DNA of 64,000 nt, from positions 1,674,001 through 1,738,000 of the forward strand of contig JAIUCV010000089.1 in the NCBI GenBank assembly GCA_026724425.1, given 5' to 3'. The notes under the pieces are model-generated. The model worked only from the letters and a program-made list of their open reading frames with translations, was not told where the DNA came from and made no database searches. This document shows, in pieces, positions 1-12,835 of this stretch. Every line of letters begins with the position of its first letter. Position 1 is the stretch's first letter. The position numbers and the translations under genes were made by a program. This DNA is from Erythrophleum ivorense. Its lineage: Eukaryota > Streptophyta > Magnoliopsida > Fabales > Fabaceae.

Positions 1-1362
1 TTGTGGACTTAACTTTATTAGCCGACCCAGGGCATCAATGCCCATGTACTTGAGATTATGAGTGTCACTCTGGCCACATTATAATAACATATATGTAATA
101 CTTGACATTCACATGCAATAACAATCCTAGTATAAACTTGAAACAAAATTGAATGGACAAATACCTTTAAAAATTTTGCAATAACATCTGTAGCAGCTTC
201 TATTAACTTAGGATTGGGATATATGGAAGCGGCACAGCATATGCACTCATAGAGAATAGCATTCCCTATATTACTTGATGAATCGCCCTTCCTGATTATA
301 TCACCAATAACAGTATACATGTTTTCACTTGCTTGCTTGTCACCACTTCCTAACAATGCCAAGATTTTCAGCAATTTAATCTGCATATTAAAAAAAAAAT
401 GTATGCTAAAGAAACTTAGATTGCATCCATGCTAAGAAATAACAGAAAAATAACATATTGCAAGGAAAGCTGATCAAAACAGGCTCACTTAGAATGCTTT
501 GGGTAACCCCCAGAAAGCAAATTTCCACATTTTAATAATTAAATAGATGGAGCGGGACATCTGATAATAACCCAATATAAATCAGAGACGGACATAAACA
601 ATGAAGAACCTGAATGAATGGAGCGGGCATCTGATGATAATCATAGCTCTTTGGCAATCTACGTTCTGCTACTTGTTTAAGAATGCTCACAAAGCTGATG
701 ACGAGATCCTTGTAAGAATTAACATCATTCGTCATAAGATCAAAGAGAGGGCATAACGTGGCACCCATTACACCAGGATCATTATCGCACAATCTCTTGC
801 GGAAATTGGAGATCAAATGTGACACTGAAGAAGGTGATTTCTGATAGAAGCGATGAAGTGCCATGATAGCCTTCTTCCGAACGGCCTCCTTGGAATGACC
901 CAAAAGCTCAATCACCTGCGGCAGTACAGCTGGGATAGTCTCTTCATTGATCAACTTACAAACGGCATTAAGGGCAGCACAGACAACCAAATAATTATCG
1001 GACTTGAGGTCCTTCTGAATGGTATTGACGATGAGGATGATTAAATCGTGGTCTTCATTCAGAAAAAGGGTCACAGCCAAATACCCAGTTCGTTTAAGGA
1101 GGAGATTGTCGTCGTGGGTCATCTTAACGGCGTGGATGTAGCCAAAAGAGGCATCGTGGCCAAGCATTTCCACATAAACTAGGCGAATGATATATTCCTT
1201 CATCTTGCGCTTGGGAATGTCAGGTTCAATGATACGACGCTTGACGGTTTCGATCTCATGGAGAACGATTCTGTCCTCCTCAGCCTTGGATCGAGCTTCA
1301 CCAATGGACTTGACTAGATCAAGGAACTCCTTGGATTGCCCGAACCCACCCTGGGAGCCCAT
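1..1362 (-). CDS. AP4E: AP-4 adaptor complex subunit epsilon (5' part, runs off the window)
   Basis: Large subunit of the AP-4 adaptor, which recruits cargo at the trans-Golgi network; in plants AP-4 is linked to sorting of vacuolar receptors and storage proteins (known for the family). Three exons are visible: 610-1362, 165-380 and 1-69 (partial), all phase 0, with GT-AG borders at 608-609/381-382 and 163-164/70-71. The encoded N-terminal adaptin HEAT-repeat trunk contains motifs typical of the family such as KRKMKEYIIRLVYVEMLGHD, LLKRTGYLAVTLFL and RLCDNDPGVMGATLCPLFDL. Exon 2 continues with IKLLKILALLGSGDK and exon 3 with HNLKYMGIDALGRLIK. I start at ATG 1362-1360 (context GCC ATG GGC, G at -3 and +4). 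In-frame residues LEQLKTIGRELA precede it, with CTG at 1398-1396 where Arabidopsis (from memory) has the start ATG, and a stop four codons further up. The hinge and ear domains lie outside the window. Confidence 0.95.
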
Positions 1363-1395
1363 GGCGAGCTCCCTACCGATTGTCTTCAATTGCTC

Positions 1396-1398
1396 CAG
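1396..1398 (-). promoter_or_regulatory. AP4E: candidate CUG initiation codon of AP4E
   Basis: Reading in frame upstream of the ATG at 1362 gives LEQLKTIGRELA, matching MEQLKTIGRELA that I recall from Arabidopsis AP4E, with CTG in place of ATG. The context is favourable (A at -3, G at +4: AAG CTG G). An in-frame TAA lies four codons further upstream, so no earlier ATG can serve without an extra spliced exon. Initiation at CUG, at ATG 1362, or both is inference. Confidence 0.4.
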
Positions 1399-1860
1399 CT
1401 TTGCTTCTTATACTCGATAATCAGGGATCAATTCCAATCAAAAGGCTGAAGCATTAAAATTCGTTGGTCTCTGAGAGACCAAACCTAAAGCTTGAGACAG
1501 TGTGCAAGTGAAATCGGAAAAGATACCCAGATCCGATACAATTCTAACGCTTTAAAGATGAATATGAGAGAGAGAGGAAAACGACAAGTCCAGAAGAAAA
1601 GAAAGGGTTTTCGCGTTTCGGGAGTGGGTGAAGAGGGCAACGGCGTCGTATAGCCTCAATCGGGGAGTCAGCCTCGGAGAAGTAGAAGAAACTAGAAGGA
1701 AACCGAAATGGTGAAACCGTGCAGTAAGACGGTTCTAGTATTTAACTACAAGGGCTTATCGGCGCTCTTCAGAAATGATGCTCGCTAGCATACGAACATA
1801 CGGAATTCCGATCGAGGGGGTTCTGTAATCTGTACTAGGCGGGTCCTGTAAAGTTTATTT
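1399..1860 (-). promoter_or_regulatory. 5' UTR and promoter region of AP4E
   Basis: This stretch upstream of AP4E is less AT-rich than the DNA to its left and right. It holds a purine-rich run with GAGAGAGAGAGG near 1567 and a GC-rich patch around 1620-1670. No clear TATA box was found. Beyond about 1860 the sequence becomes strongly AT-rich. The function is inferred from position only. Confidence 0.4.
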
Positions 1861-2847
1861 GCATAAATAAATAAGTAAATATTATAAAATTTGGTATACG
1901 AATTGTATGATTGAGTAAATTGCATATAATTTTTTTTAATTTTGATGTTTATAAAATAACTTTTTAATTTTTAAAACTTAACAATAAGTTTTTTAAATTC
2001 TTAAATTTGTACAGATAATATTCTATCTTACCTAATTTATTATTTTACTAACAAAACATAATATATCAAGAGATTATTTACATATAACTTAATATTTAAA
2101 GGGATTATATATATATAATTTTAAGTTTAAAAAATTATTTATATAAAAAAATAAAATTTAAGGGAATCATTGTCATTAAGGTATTATGCTCTGTTGATGA
2201 AATAACAAATTAACTAACATCAAAATATTATCAGCACAAATTAAAAAATTTTAAAAATTTATTGTATCATAAAAATCATTTGTATATAACTAAAAGTTTA
2301 AAGTTTTATACAATACAGTGGTATATGATAAAGATTTTGATATTCTGAATTTGTGATGACTCATTTAAGACAAAATCATTTACATTAGTTTTTTTAATTT
2401 AATTAAATTATATTTACTACTTTTTTATTTTAAAAATGACAACCTTCTCCTCTACAATTTACCTTTTAAATTAGAGATAACATATGTTTTTTTCTAAGAA
2501 AAACAAATAATTATTTTTACGATTATATTAAGAGCAAATTTACAATATAATGTTAAAAGTTCGATATTAATTTGATTATTTTTGTTGTCATATAAAATTA
2601 AAATTAGTTTTATTTTCTTAAAAAATTCTTTTGGACAAAAGATTAATTGAGAACAATTTTTACAATATATGTTAAAATCTCAAAGAAGTTAAGTGCAATT
2701 TTAATATATATATATATATATATATTATACGTACTTTAATTAAACATTAACAAATTTTTTTGACCAACAAAATTAATAAAGTTGGAGTAACGCGGAAAGC
2801 CAACAGATTCAGCTTAATAGGGCTACACACATGCCCCAGTAGCCCAG
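1861..2847. other. AT-rich intergenic spacer
   Basis: About 1 kb of very AT-rich DNA with poly-A and poly-T runs, a (TA)n microsatellite at 2704-2726, and no coding potential on either strand. It separates the AP4E promoter from the left LTR copy. I recognise no gene or defined element here. Confidence 0.6.
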
Positions 2848-2849
2848 CT

Positions 2850-3308
2850 TCACGATTTCGATCAAAATCACTAAAGAAACTTCAATCTTTGTTTCACAGC
2901 AAATGAACAAACATTTTAGAGGATAAGTCACTTTTTCTATTTCAGTATTTTGTGTCTAAAATCTCTAAGTTCTTTAGAATGAAAGAGGAAGAAGGAAGAG
3001 AGAGTTAAGTTACTGGGAATATAATTATTTTTCACAAAATGCTTCTTCCATTTATCTAATAACTTCCCTTTGATATTATTTAAAAATAAGTAAATCCATT
3101 AAATCATATTCGATCCCACTAAATGAGATAACTTCCTCTTTACTTTCAAAAGTAAAATAATCCCATAATAATAACGAATCTATATTTTGAATTTCAAAAT
3201 TCAAAAAGTATAATTCAAATAATTAATTAATTAATTTTTTTCTTATGAATTTGGGTTGGATCATTGATAAGCCTATCATAGGTGGTCTAATATATTCCAA
3301 CATCTCCT
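2850..3308 (-). repeat. left copy of a direct LTR-like repeat (3' LTR in element orientation)
   Basis: The stretch matches 20486-21012 along nearly its whole length in the same orientation. Shared landmarks, in order, are a GATTTC start, ACTTTAATC-like text, TTTTGTGT.TAAAATCTCT, AGTTA..TTACT.GGAATATAAT, ATAACTTCCCTT, CCATTAAATCATAT, GATCCCACTAAAT and a final CCAATATATTC. On the minus strand it begins TGTTGGAATATATTAG directly after a purine run (ATAGGAGA), as a 3' LTR does after a polypurine tract. The left edge may be truncated by a few tens of bases compared with the right copy. Confidence 0.7.
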
Positions 3309-6300
3309 ATATGCATATGATGTGCTGAACAATGCAGAATTCTTTACTTCTTTTTGACTTTCACACTAAGTGGTCTACAATGATCATTTGGGCATGATAT
3401 TTAGAAGTTCTTATATTAAAAATCATATTATGAGACTAGCAATAGAAACTATTACCTTTAAATATATATTACATGCTTATTTATGTGTCTCTATTATTTT
3501 AGATTCACTTATATATACTATATTCTATATTTACAACAAATATAATTCTTATAAATTTTAGTAATACTTAGATTGCCTTTCTTGTCATCCATTATAAATT
3601 ATAGAGGAATCTCAAGCCATATTTTTTATATAACATGAATTATTAAAATTTATATCTTTGGCAGCGAAATTAATTGTCATTGAAGGCCTAAAATAATCTA
3701 ACCGTGCATAAATAAATATTTCTATCATATGTTTATCCAAATTCATGCGAAACAAGTTTGTTAAGTTTAGAACGTTATAAAAGAAGCATAAAACTCGTGG
3801 GCTATATCATATGCTTATTTTCACAACTTCGACATATAATAGGGGCCAAATTTTGAAAAATGATCATTTGAGTTACACATCTCCTATTTGTACACACTTA
3901 GTGGCTACGAAAAACTTATAATAAGAACTATTTATTGTAAAAATTTTAAATTAAAACAAGTTCACTTGATCCCCCAAAACCTACAAAAACAGAAATAGAA
4001 CAATATGAACAGTGTACCAAAAATTCTACAAAAAATAGCCAACTTCAAAAAATTATAATAAATTTTACAGAGCTCTAAAAAATATATTTTTAAACTCTAT
4101 GGAAAGCTCTAGATGTTTTCTAAATACCTGCCAAATTTCAGCTTAAAATTTGTCCATTTAGCTTGTTAATAGTGCATAAACATTTTATAGTTCAAATAAT
4201 GTAAGATTTGGTTCCAATTGGTTATAATTGAGCCACATTATGCCATATCTTCATTTGGGCACATTTTAAATGGTAAATGCAACAAATATGACTGGTCCAA
4301 CATGTCTCAAAAGGTCAAGCAAGTCAAAATCACACCCTCACTTACAATTAGACACTTGCATTTTCAAGAATTCAATAGGTCAATTTATATAATACTACAT
4401 ATAACTATCCATAAATATTTTCTACATCATATTCTCATACTTCTAAATGTGTTGGAATGATTATACATCCAAATATACAAATACATGGCATATGTACAAG
4501 AATCTGTCTCAAAATAAACTCCATTGTCAAAGTAACTCTCTATAAGCTATTTGATCATCATTCTTGTTTCCTTGAGATTTACCTAGTCATGCTTAGTGAA
4601 AATATGGAAAAATTTGATATTATAAGAATCCTAATAACTAATCCAATATTCAAGCATATATATAAGGTTCACTCAAATGCAAAGATGCATTCATATATGT
4701 CATACAACTATAAATCATTCAAATTCATACATTAGAGATCTTATGACTCTTTCAAAAGTAACACTAAATTCTAAGAATTTTTTGTCTAACCTTATCTAAT
4801 AATTTAAGAATTTTGGTTTACTCTCACTCTCCTTTAAGAATTTTTGACTTAGCCCCACTTAAAAATGAGACTTTTGACTTAGTCTCACTTACATTTAAGG
4901 ACCTTTGGTCTCACCTCACCTATTTCAGGGGATTTTTGTCACAATCTCACCTATTCAAGAGATAAACCAATTCCAAATATAATCAAATATCATGCAATTG
5001 CATATAGTTATCAAATAATCAACATTACAAATAATTTACATACAATACATATGAGCAATTCAAAATACTCAAGCAACCAAGTATACATATACAAAAATGA
5101 AGGAAAAGCTATCTTTTTCCAATTCATCCTATTTGGTATCTTTCCCCTCTTCCAAGGCTCTACACTGACACTTGAATGAAATCTCACTTGTTTGCTCTAT
5201 ACACATCAAATGAATCGTAAAATTAATAATGGAAGCATACTTGTACTCATTTAAGCTTTATATATACAAGTTAGAGTATTATGTGCATATATGGTCTATT
5301 TAATTACCTATCGAAACAATTTCCATAATTCAACTTCTTGGCTCTAAAACCTCATTCAACATGAGTAATATGACTCTATTAGAACTCATTAGAACCATCA
5401 TAAACTTGATTTAAGGATCTTAATACCAATTTGTTTTTTTAAACATAATTGAATCCTAAATTTTGACCTTTTAAAATAAGACTTCTAAATTCAAACCAAT
5501 AATTTATTTAGTATTTATAATTTATATCTAAACCATTTATAACTTTAAAATGATTGAAAACTCCTATGTACCACCTTTAAGGGAAACTAGGTACATATTG
5601 AGAGCCAAGAGAGTATTGCAATTCTTCTTAGGATTTTTAGCACCCATAGATATTCTCTAACTTCTTTTTAACTCAATTATGATTTCACATAACTTAAAAT
5701 ACCCTTTTAAAGTTTCTAACTTAATGAGGTGCAACCAAAACCCTAGTTATCATATCTTGCAATTTCTAACATTACATTGGATTTTCTTTGTTCCATATTA
5801 ATCTCTATACTCCTAAATTTCTATTGCCATCATGTTTTGCCCAAGAATCAATCCCTTATAGAATTCTCACATGTTAGCCAAACACGAGAAGATATAGAAG
5901 AACAAGGGAGAGCAAATTTTATGCATGGAAACATACCTTATTTTACTCCTTATCAAATGGAGATTTTGATTGGGGATTTGATTGCTTTAAACTCTCCCTT
6001 TTCTTCAAGGGTTCAGTCATTAAAGTGCTTTTTTCAAGAAGTTTTCTTAGCTTTTCTTTCTTTCCTCTCTCCTTCCTTTTTGTGCATATTCTTGGGTAAG
6101 TTCAGAAACTAGTTTAGGTTAGTTATAGGGCTAGTAGGACATGGCAGGCCTCATATAAAGAGAAAAGAAGCATTTTATAACATTTTACAAAATTTCCGTT
6201 ATATCCCTCCATTTTCATTCATCCATTTAAGGTCATTATAAATCATTTTTTAAAATTATTTTTTTCATCATAAAATTTAGATCATTTAGTTTACTAAAAA

Positions 6301-7600
6301 TATTTTGATTCAATTTTATGGGATTCAAAACAATCTATAATGATCTGATCAAAATTTAAATCAATCAATAACTTAAATAGCACACTAGAAAGGTTTTAAC
6401 CATTTTGACTATTTTCATAATTTTTAGGATTTCTAAAACCCCATTGTGAGCTTAATTTTACTATTTAAAACTTCTTTCTTTAAGTTTTCAAAAAATTATC
6501 TAAAATTACAATTTTGCCACTATATGTCGGATCATTTCGTTTTGTTGTTTTAGCTCTGATTCTAGATTATTCTTAGTTTCCTAACCTTATTTTTAAATGT
6601 TTTATTTAGTATTATAGCCTTAATTTGTTTCAATTCATTTTACTCCAGGGTTTACTTTAATTAACCATACAGTTATAACTTAGTCATGTTTCAGTTCTAA
6701 CCACTTTTCTCTTACCTTGTGATCGTATTTGAATAATTCATTCCATTATTTATGAACTATTTTGAATTACCAAATCATAAGATATTACATTTTCATATAC
6801 ATAGTATCCATACTTATGATGTTACTTTAAAAAAGGGTTTAATAAGCACACCTTGATATTAACATAATTGTGTATATCTTAGGTAAAATTCTTTTCACCC
6901 ACATACCATTTAGATTAAAATTAATTTTTTTTTAGCATTAGTTCTTTAGGTTAAATTTATCGCAAATATAGGATGTATGCTATATTATCAAGTACTAACT
7001 TATCTTTTTATAATATTGTCAAAGTTAAAATAGTACTTATGAAAGAATTTATTTTATTTTATAACTCACAACAATGAAGTAGGGATTTCTTCACTTATGC
7101 TTGTAATATAAATTGCATGTTATGGTGTTTTTCTTACCTTGTAATAGTGTATGTTGATTTTATTTATTGGTTAACATTGTACAAATTTTAGTATAAATAC
7201 ATAGAGTATTTAACTCAAATTTTACCATTTTGCTTGCTTCTTAAGGCATTCTCAAAGATAACATAAATCTAGCTACATGTATTATGAAAAAAGTGTGATT
7301 CCATATTTCGATCCATATAATATACTTTTTTAGATCTTATCTTGACTTACTCTTTTTTTTAAGGTGACATAGTCACATTTTTGTGTTGCTTTCTATTAAA
7401 TATTGGCATTTCAATCACCTCAAATGATAAACACAAATGTCTTATATTTGCTTGTTTCTTATAAGCTCCAAAGGCGATTGATTGTGTGTAAGAGCTAGCC
7501 TTATCAACCTATATGATATACTATCATTATGCATATACCATCTATGATTATAGCATAACACATTTATTTAGTCAACAACTAAATTATACATTAGGATTGA
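3309..7600. other. AT-rich retrotransposon-derived DNA without recognisable genes
   Basis: This lies between the left LTR and the copia pol remnant. Short open frames at 3370-3561, 4218-4735 and 5777-6112 on the plus strand show no recognisable domain and are probably chance. Notable items are the short repeats at 4765-4970 and a primer-binding-site-like string near 5428 (minus strand TTGGTATTAAGATCC), resembling the one at 20470. This suggests a further LTR fragment of the same broad kind around 5430-5650. The rest is unidentified. Confidence 0.5.
4765..4970. repeat. short imperfect tandem repeat
   Basis: Roughly five degenerate copies of a 30-40 base unit built around TTAAGAATTTTTGACTTAG followed by CTCACTTA. 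Clear copies begin near 4801, 4834, 4867 and 4895. The first and last units are more diverged. No coding function is visible. Confidence 0.55.
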
Positions 7601-7619
7601 TGCTTTATATTCTATGCAT

Positions 7620-10600
7620 ATTAAGAGATTTTATGTCTTTCTCGTGGACATCTCTAGGTAAAGGTTTATAGTAGATCAGCTAATGTTTTATAAATAGGCA
7701 TATTCTAACGTAATGCTATTATGTGCTATTGGTTTCTGTCATTCTCGTATCCATGTGTTTATCCTTGTTATGATGCTTAATGACTTTAATGTAGGTTATG
7801 ACTTTAGGTATAGGTTTAATAACATAATTTATTACTTATTTTATTATAATTAGTCAATATAAAACTCAACATCCCACTAATAATCTCCAAGAGTTTTATA
7901 ACCATTTTTCGTTGTATAGTCTCTTGCATTATTGCAAAACATGCAATAAATGATGCTTCTATGGTGAATAATACCACACATGTCTACTTTTTAGTGTTTT
8001 AATATATAATATTACTATTTAGTAAGAATGTGTGTCTGGAAGTTAATTTCACATATCTATATCTCCTTTCTATTACAGTGCCTAGTTTACAATATTCTAA
8101 AAGTATCTTAAGATTATTTTAATATTACTTTAATACTATTAATTTGAAATTGACTAATACCAATTCACAAGGTCAATTACCAATAAATATTTAACATTGT
8201 ATACATTATTGTTTACAATATCCAATGAAGTTGGAATAAGAGACTTTCAACATAATTTTTAATCCAAATTTAGTTTAAGGATTTTTCTCATAACTTAGCT
8301 ATCATCTTTTACTACAATGATATTAATGGGTTCATAATCTTTCACATTGAATTGCTCAAAAACTTTTGAACTATATTTCTCTTGTGAAAGCATAATTAAT
8401 TTCTTCAAGTAATTTCCTTGAATTTTTCATTCTAATGATGCATTTTGTTTTACCTATATCCTTCATCTAAAAAACAAAAAAGATAAATATTCTTTAACAA
8501 CTATTAAAAAATATTGACTATTTTGAACTAGTGATATATTATCTATATAAAAGATAATATTACAACATTTTTTTTAAATCTCTCAATGCAAATAAAATAG
8601 TTTTTAACAATCATTTAAGATTCATACGAGGTTATTGCATCTCAAATACTACTATCTAGATTATTTCTTTAGTCCGTAAATGAACTATTAGAGCTTATAA
8701 ACCTTTTATTCCATTCTTCTTCTTCTTTGTCTTCTTTTTTATTGGAATCTAATAGTTGTTTCATGCATTTTCTTCATCTAGTTCTCCACTTAAGAATGTG
8801 GCTTTCACATCCATTCAATGTAATCCTAAATCTAAATTTGTTACTATTACTTGGATTAATATAATTTGAATTGTATCATAAAATAAGAAGAATATATTTT
8901 CATAATTTATACTTTGCCTTTCTGTTGTGTATACCCTTCGCAACTAGGTGTGTATTATATCTTTCAACTGTTCTATATGTGTTCTTATTTATTTTAAGAA
9001 CCATTTATTCCTAATTTCTTTTTAGTTAGATGGATGGCCAACCAAATCCTAAACATGGTTTATCCACATCAGATTTATCTTTTATTCTATTGCTCTTATT
9101 CTTAGTAAGTATGATTAAGCCTTTTGAACTATGTTTAGCTCTTCATTGCTTGGTTGATTATCTCTGAGTGTTACCTCTTCAATCTTAAAATAATATTTGG
9201 CATACTCTCGTAGTTACTCTAAAATAATAGAATTACCTATGCAATATTCTTATTTTGCATCAAACTCCTATTTGGATCAATAGGTCGAAGTACAACTATT
9301 TTTCCTTATTAAATTGATCTTGTATCTTATAAAAAGATGTATACTTATTAATCTCTCCCTTACTAGGTAATATACTTCCACCTTCATTCTCAATAATGAA
9401 AATATACCTTCTTGATAGTTATAAATATCTAAAAAGATATAGTTCTTACTCTTTAAGCTTTATTTCCATATTTATGAAAATTATCATAGATATAAATAGT
9501 TGATCCTATTATCCTATGATACTTTAAACTAGCTTATTATTTAACTAACTTAAAGGGCACTAGATAAAATTTAAAAGTGTCAATTTACAACTCATTGCCT
9601 TAATAGGAAATTGGTAAGTTTACTTGGACTATTATTAATATTAACTATTTTGAGTAAGGTTTTTATTCTTTATTCTTTCTCTTAACATCTCTATTTATTA
9701 TACAATGTTAGGAATTTTTAATTGTTTCATGATTCCTTTTTCCTTTCAGAACTCTTTAAATTAATCTAACAAATATTCATACCTCCAGTCATAACTCAAA
9801 ATTTTTTATTATTTTTTTAATCTTCATATCTATTTGATTCTCAACCAAATTCATATAATGTTTAAAGCACCAAAATGCTTCTGACTCATGAAAAATTAAA
9901 TGGCTTTGATTATATTGTGAATAATTGTCTTACCCTCTTGCCCTTTAGACCGCGTATATCATAAAGAATTTATTGCAATGGATTTTCAATTCTAATTCCT
10001 TTTTCAAATGATTTTTTAATTTGCTTTACCCATTAGACAAGGTTTTTATAGTAGTGTTCCTGAAATAGAAATGAATCCTAATATCTCTTGTTGTACTAGT
10101 ATACTTATTTTCTCTTTAGTTGTAAGACCTAGTTTAGCATGCCAAATATTCATATTCAAAACTAAACTAGTAGAGTATTAGGTAAAATAGTTATGTTCAT
10201 AATTGTGTCTCAATATAATAAAAACATTACAAAAACTAGAATCATATTCCTTGTCTCTTTTTTAATGTCATTGGAATAGTCATAGAAAATTAGCATTGAA
10301 ACTCAAATTAAGAAGAGAAATAATAAATGTCAATTTTTGTTAGATTTCTAAAGTGTATAAGATACGTAGGATGAAAACTTATCCTTCATATAATACCAAT
10401 TTTGCATGTTTTGATCCCTTTTAGTTTTAAATATTATAATACTTCTTACATAAAGCTATTTGCTTTTGAAATGTAGCAAATAGTATTTTATAAAAGATCC
10501 TTAATCTTTAGCTATGTGGTTTATTATCTTTGACATATTTTGCTTAATGCAATCACAAGTAAAATAACTTAAATATAACATTTGACATTTATCATGTTAA

Positions 10601-11700
10601 GCTTTCTTTTCACTATATTTATCTCTCTTCTTAAATTTTTTATTAACTTTCTTAAAATATGGGCCAGATCATTTTTGTTATGAAAGTCTTGCCTTTTTTT
10701 GTGCTTGGACTTTGAAGTTATAGTAGTCTCAATCATATAAGTTTTTTCAAAGGGTCTAACAAATTTTAAATGCTCATCCCCAAGTTTAATATGATGAATA
10801 ACATCATATTAAAAATGATATTATTTTTATGAGTCAAGTTTACTTTCATATATTTTCAACTTATATAAAAAGATATTATGATAGCCTAATCTTACTATTC
10901 ATCAATAATGTATGACCAACTAATTCCAATTCCTTAATTGTCAATTTTCATAGTTTAGGTATAGCAATATGACTAAACTTATCCTTATGAGCTATCCAGC
11001 TGGTATGAATAATTAGATACGATTTACTTTCACACATGAGGCTTTTAGCCATGTTGTTCTACTGTTATGTGAGCAACATTATTATTTTTTCAATAAAAGA
11101 ATTTTTAGATTTCTTTTTAGCTAAATTGTATTTCTATGTTTAGATTCCCATATGATTATTCAATGGTTTTTTTAGAAACTACTCTTTTCTAAAATGTAAG
11201 ATCCTTATGATGCCAAATCTTTTAATTAACACCATTTAGTTTATCGCTCTTATCAAGTTAGGTAATAATGTTCTTAATAGCCATAATTATAATCTTATCT
11301 TTATATAAATGTAGCACAAAATGACTATATATACATGATGCTATATATATATATATATATTTGCAATAAACTTTAACTGGACTTACTAGGTTTATAATTG
11401 GAAATCTATGTTTGTTTTACTTCTATCACACATATCTAAAGAATATTGTTATCTTTTTATCAAATTCATTAGCAAATATTTTTAAGTTATAGTTCTTATA
11501 CCATATTTAATAGTTTAAGATTTCCTCCTTGATAGAGTATTTTCTTTCAATTAAATATTAAATTCATTAAATTTAGTTCTTAAATGAGCCCAAGTCTAAT
11601 TCTTACTTAATATAGTATTTCTCTTATATATTTATTTAATGTCTTTGATTCAACGTATTCATAAATTACACCAATATAAAAAATTAGACTTAAAGAGATC
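7620..11700 (-). pseudogene. decayed Ty1/copia retrotransposon gag-pol
   Basis: Conceptual reading of the minus strand, through many stops and frameshifts, recovers the copia domain order. A GAG pre-integrase motif (NIWHAKLG, family LWHARLGH) lies near 10075-10160. Reverse transcriptase motifs MDVKATFLSGELDEE at about 8771-8820, a YGLKK.SR..YLR block near 8650-8690, a YIDN box (family YVDD) near 8545, and MKDIG near 8430-8450 follow. RNase H text resembling STTEAEF.ACFE lies near 7880-7980, and a terminal LADLL.KPLPRDV block near 7640-7690. The integrase part (about 9.2-10 kb) and gag (about 10.4-11.7 kb) are poorly preserved. No intact frame longer than a few tens of codons survives, so it is dead. 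Which LTRs belong to it is uncertain; the pair at 2.85 and 20.5 kb is possible but unproven. Confidence 0.8.
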
Positions 11701-12254
11701 TCATTTTAAAGATATTCATCTTCTTAAAATATTTTCTTTTTGGCTATTACAAGCATATTACCAAGTACAAGAGTTATTACGGTAAATATTGAAAAAATAT
11801 ACTTCATATGTTTAATCAACTTTTTATAGTGAATTCTTTTTTTCCCTATGCGTTAAATGTAATAACTTGAACTCCTAATCATACTAACTAGATATAATCA
11901 TACTCTTAATAATCAATACTTAAGGTTTAAAATCAATAGTAATTTACTAATGGATGAAAATATGAGGAAATTTGAACTTTTTAATGATTAATAATCACTA
12001 TTCATATAAGTTAAAAGATCTAAATTCATAAGAAACTTAATTTCTTATATAAGACTTTTAATTCATCCACAAATGGATTTAGAAGTATAAAATTCTGACA
12101 TATTTGTTTACAAGCCATTACTTATCATTAACATAGTGAAAACTAGGTTTTAAAAGCTAAATTGGGGCTTTAAGAACTTATGCCGTAACTTGGAAGGACT
12201 TAGTTACGACTAAGTTGGCTATTGAAACCTCTAAAAACATCAAGATATATTCAC
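11701..12254. other. AT-rich element-internal DNA left of the solo-LTR-like block
   Basis: No gene is visible. Text around 12170-12235 (TTATGCCGTAACTTGG and a TTAGTTACGACTAAGTTGG-like phrase) resembles in style the DNA right of 16540, where CATGACTT and CGTGGCGA phrases recur. This fits one older element split by the block at 12260-16533. Confidence 0.4.
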
Positions 12255-12835
12255 GTCGTTGTCACACCCAAAAATGGGACTGCGTAGCGCCTTTATCAAA
12301 TACAAAAGAAAAATTTTGATTTTCTCTTTTCGATTGAAAATCGAAATTCAAAATTGAAATATGTGTAAAGGTTCAGGAGTCACTACCAAAATTTTAAATT
12401 TTAAAAGGCAAAACTTTAGAAAAACTTTTTCATTTGGAAAGATAGTTTACAAACCAAAAAATGGATCTGGGAGTCGATTGTGAGTGAGGAAGGTGTTAGG
12501 CACCCAACTACACCCGTTACTAAGAACGGTTACCCTAAGTCAGTTGTGCAAAAATAAAATGGCCTAAATTCTATTTTAACTCGCCCTAACGAATTACATG
12601 TAAAAAAAGAATAAAGAAATTAAAGGAAATAAAGTTAAAAGTAGAAAAAGAAAGGAAACTAATATCAAAATAAAACATAAAGAAATTCAAGAATAAAAAT
12701 AATAAAGAAAGGAATGAAATTAAAAGAAAAATGTTTATTTACAAAGGCGAATTTGACCTAAGATAAAAACTTAGGGCCTACATACCGTTCAGGAGGGATC
12801 AAAGTCCACGTCGTTCGATGGAGATTATATTTGTT

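Noticed and set aside
853..1420. Plus-strand open frames opposite AP4E exon 1
   Set aside because: They are antisense shadows of the conserved adaptin exon.
7870..7900. Minus-strand text GGAGATTATTAGTGGGATGT taken at first for a polypurine tract and LTR start of the copia element
   Set aside because: Reading through it continues RNase H-like coding text, and the polyprotein end lies further on near 7640.
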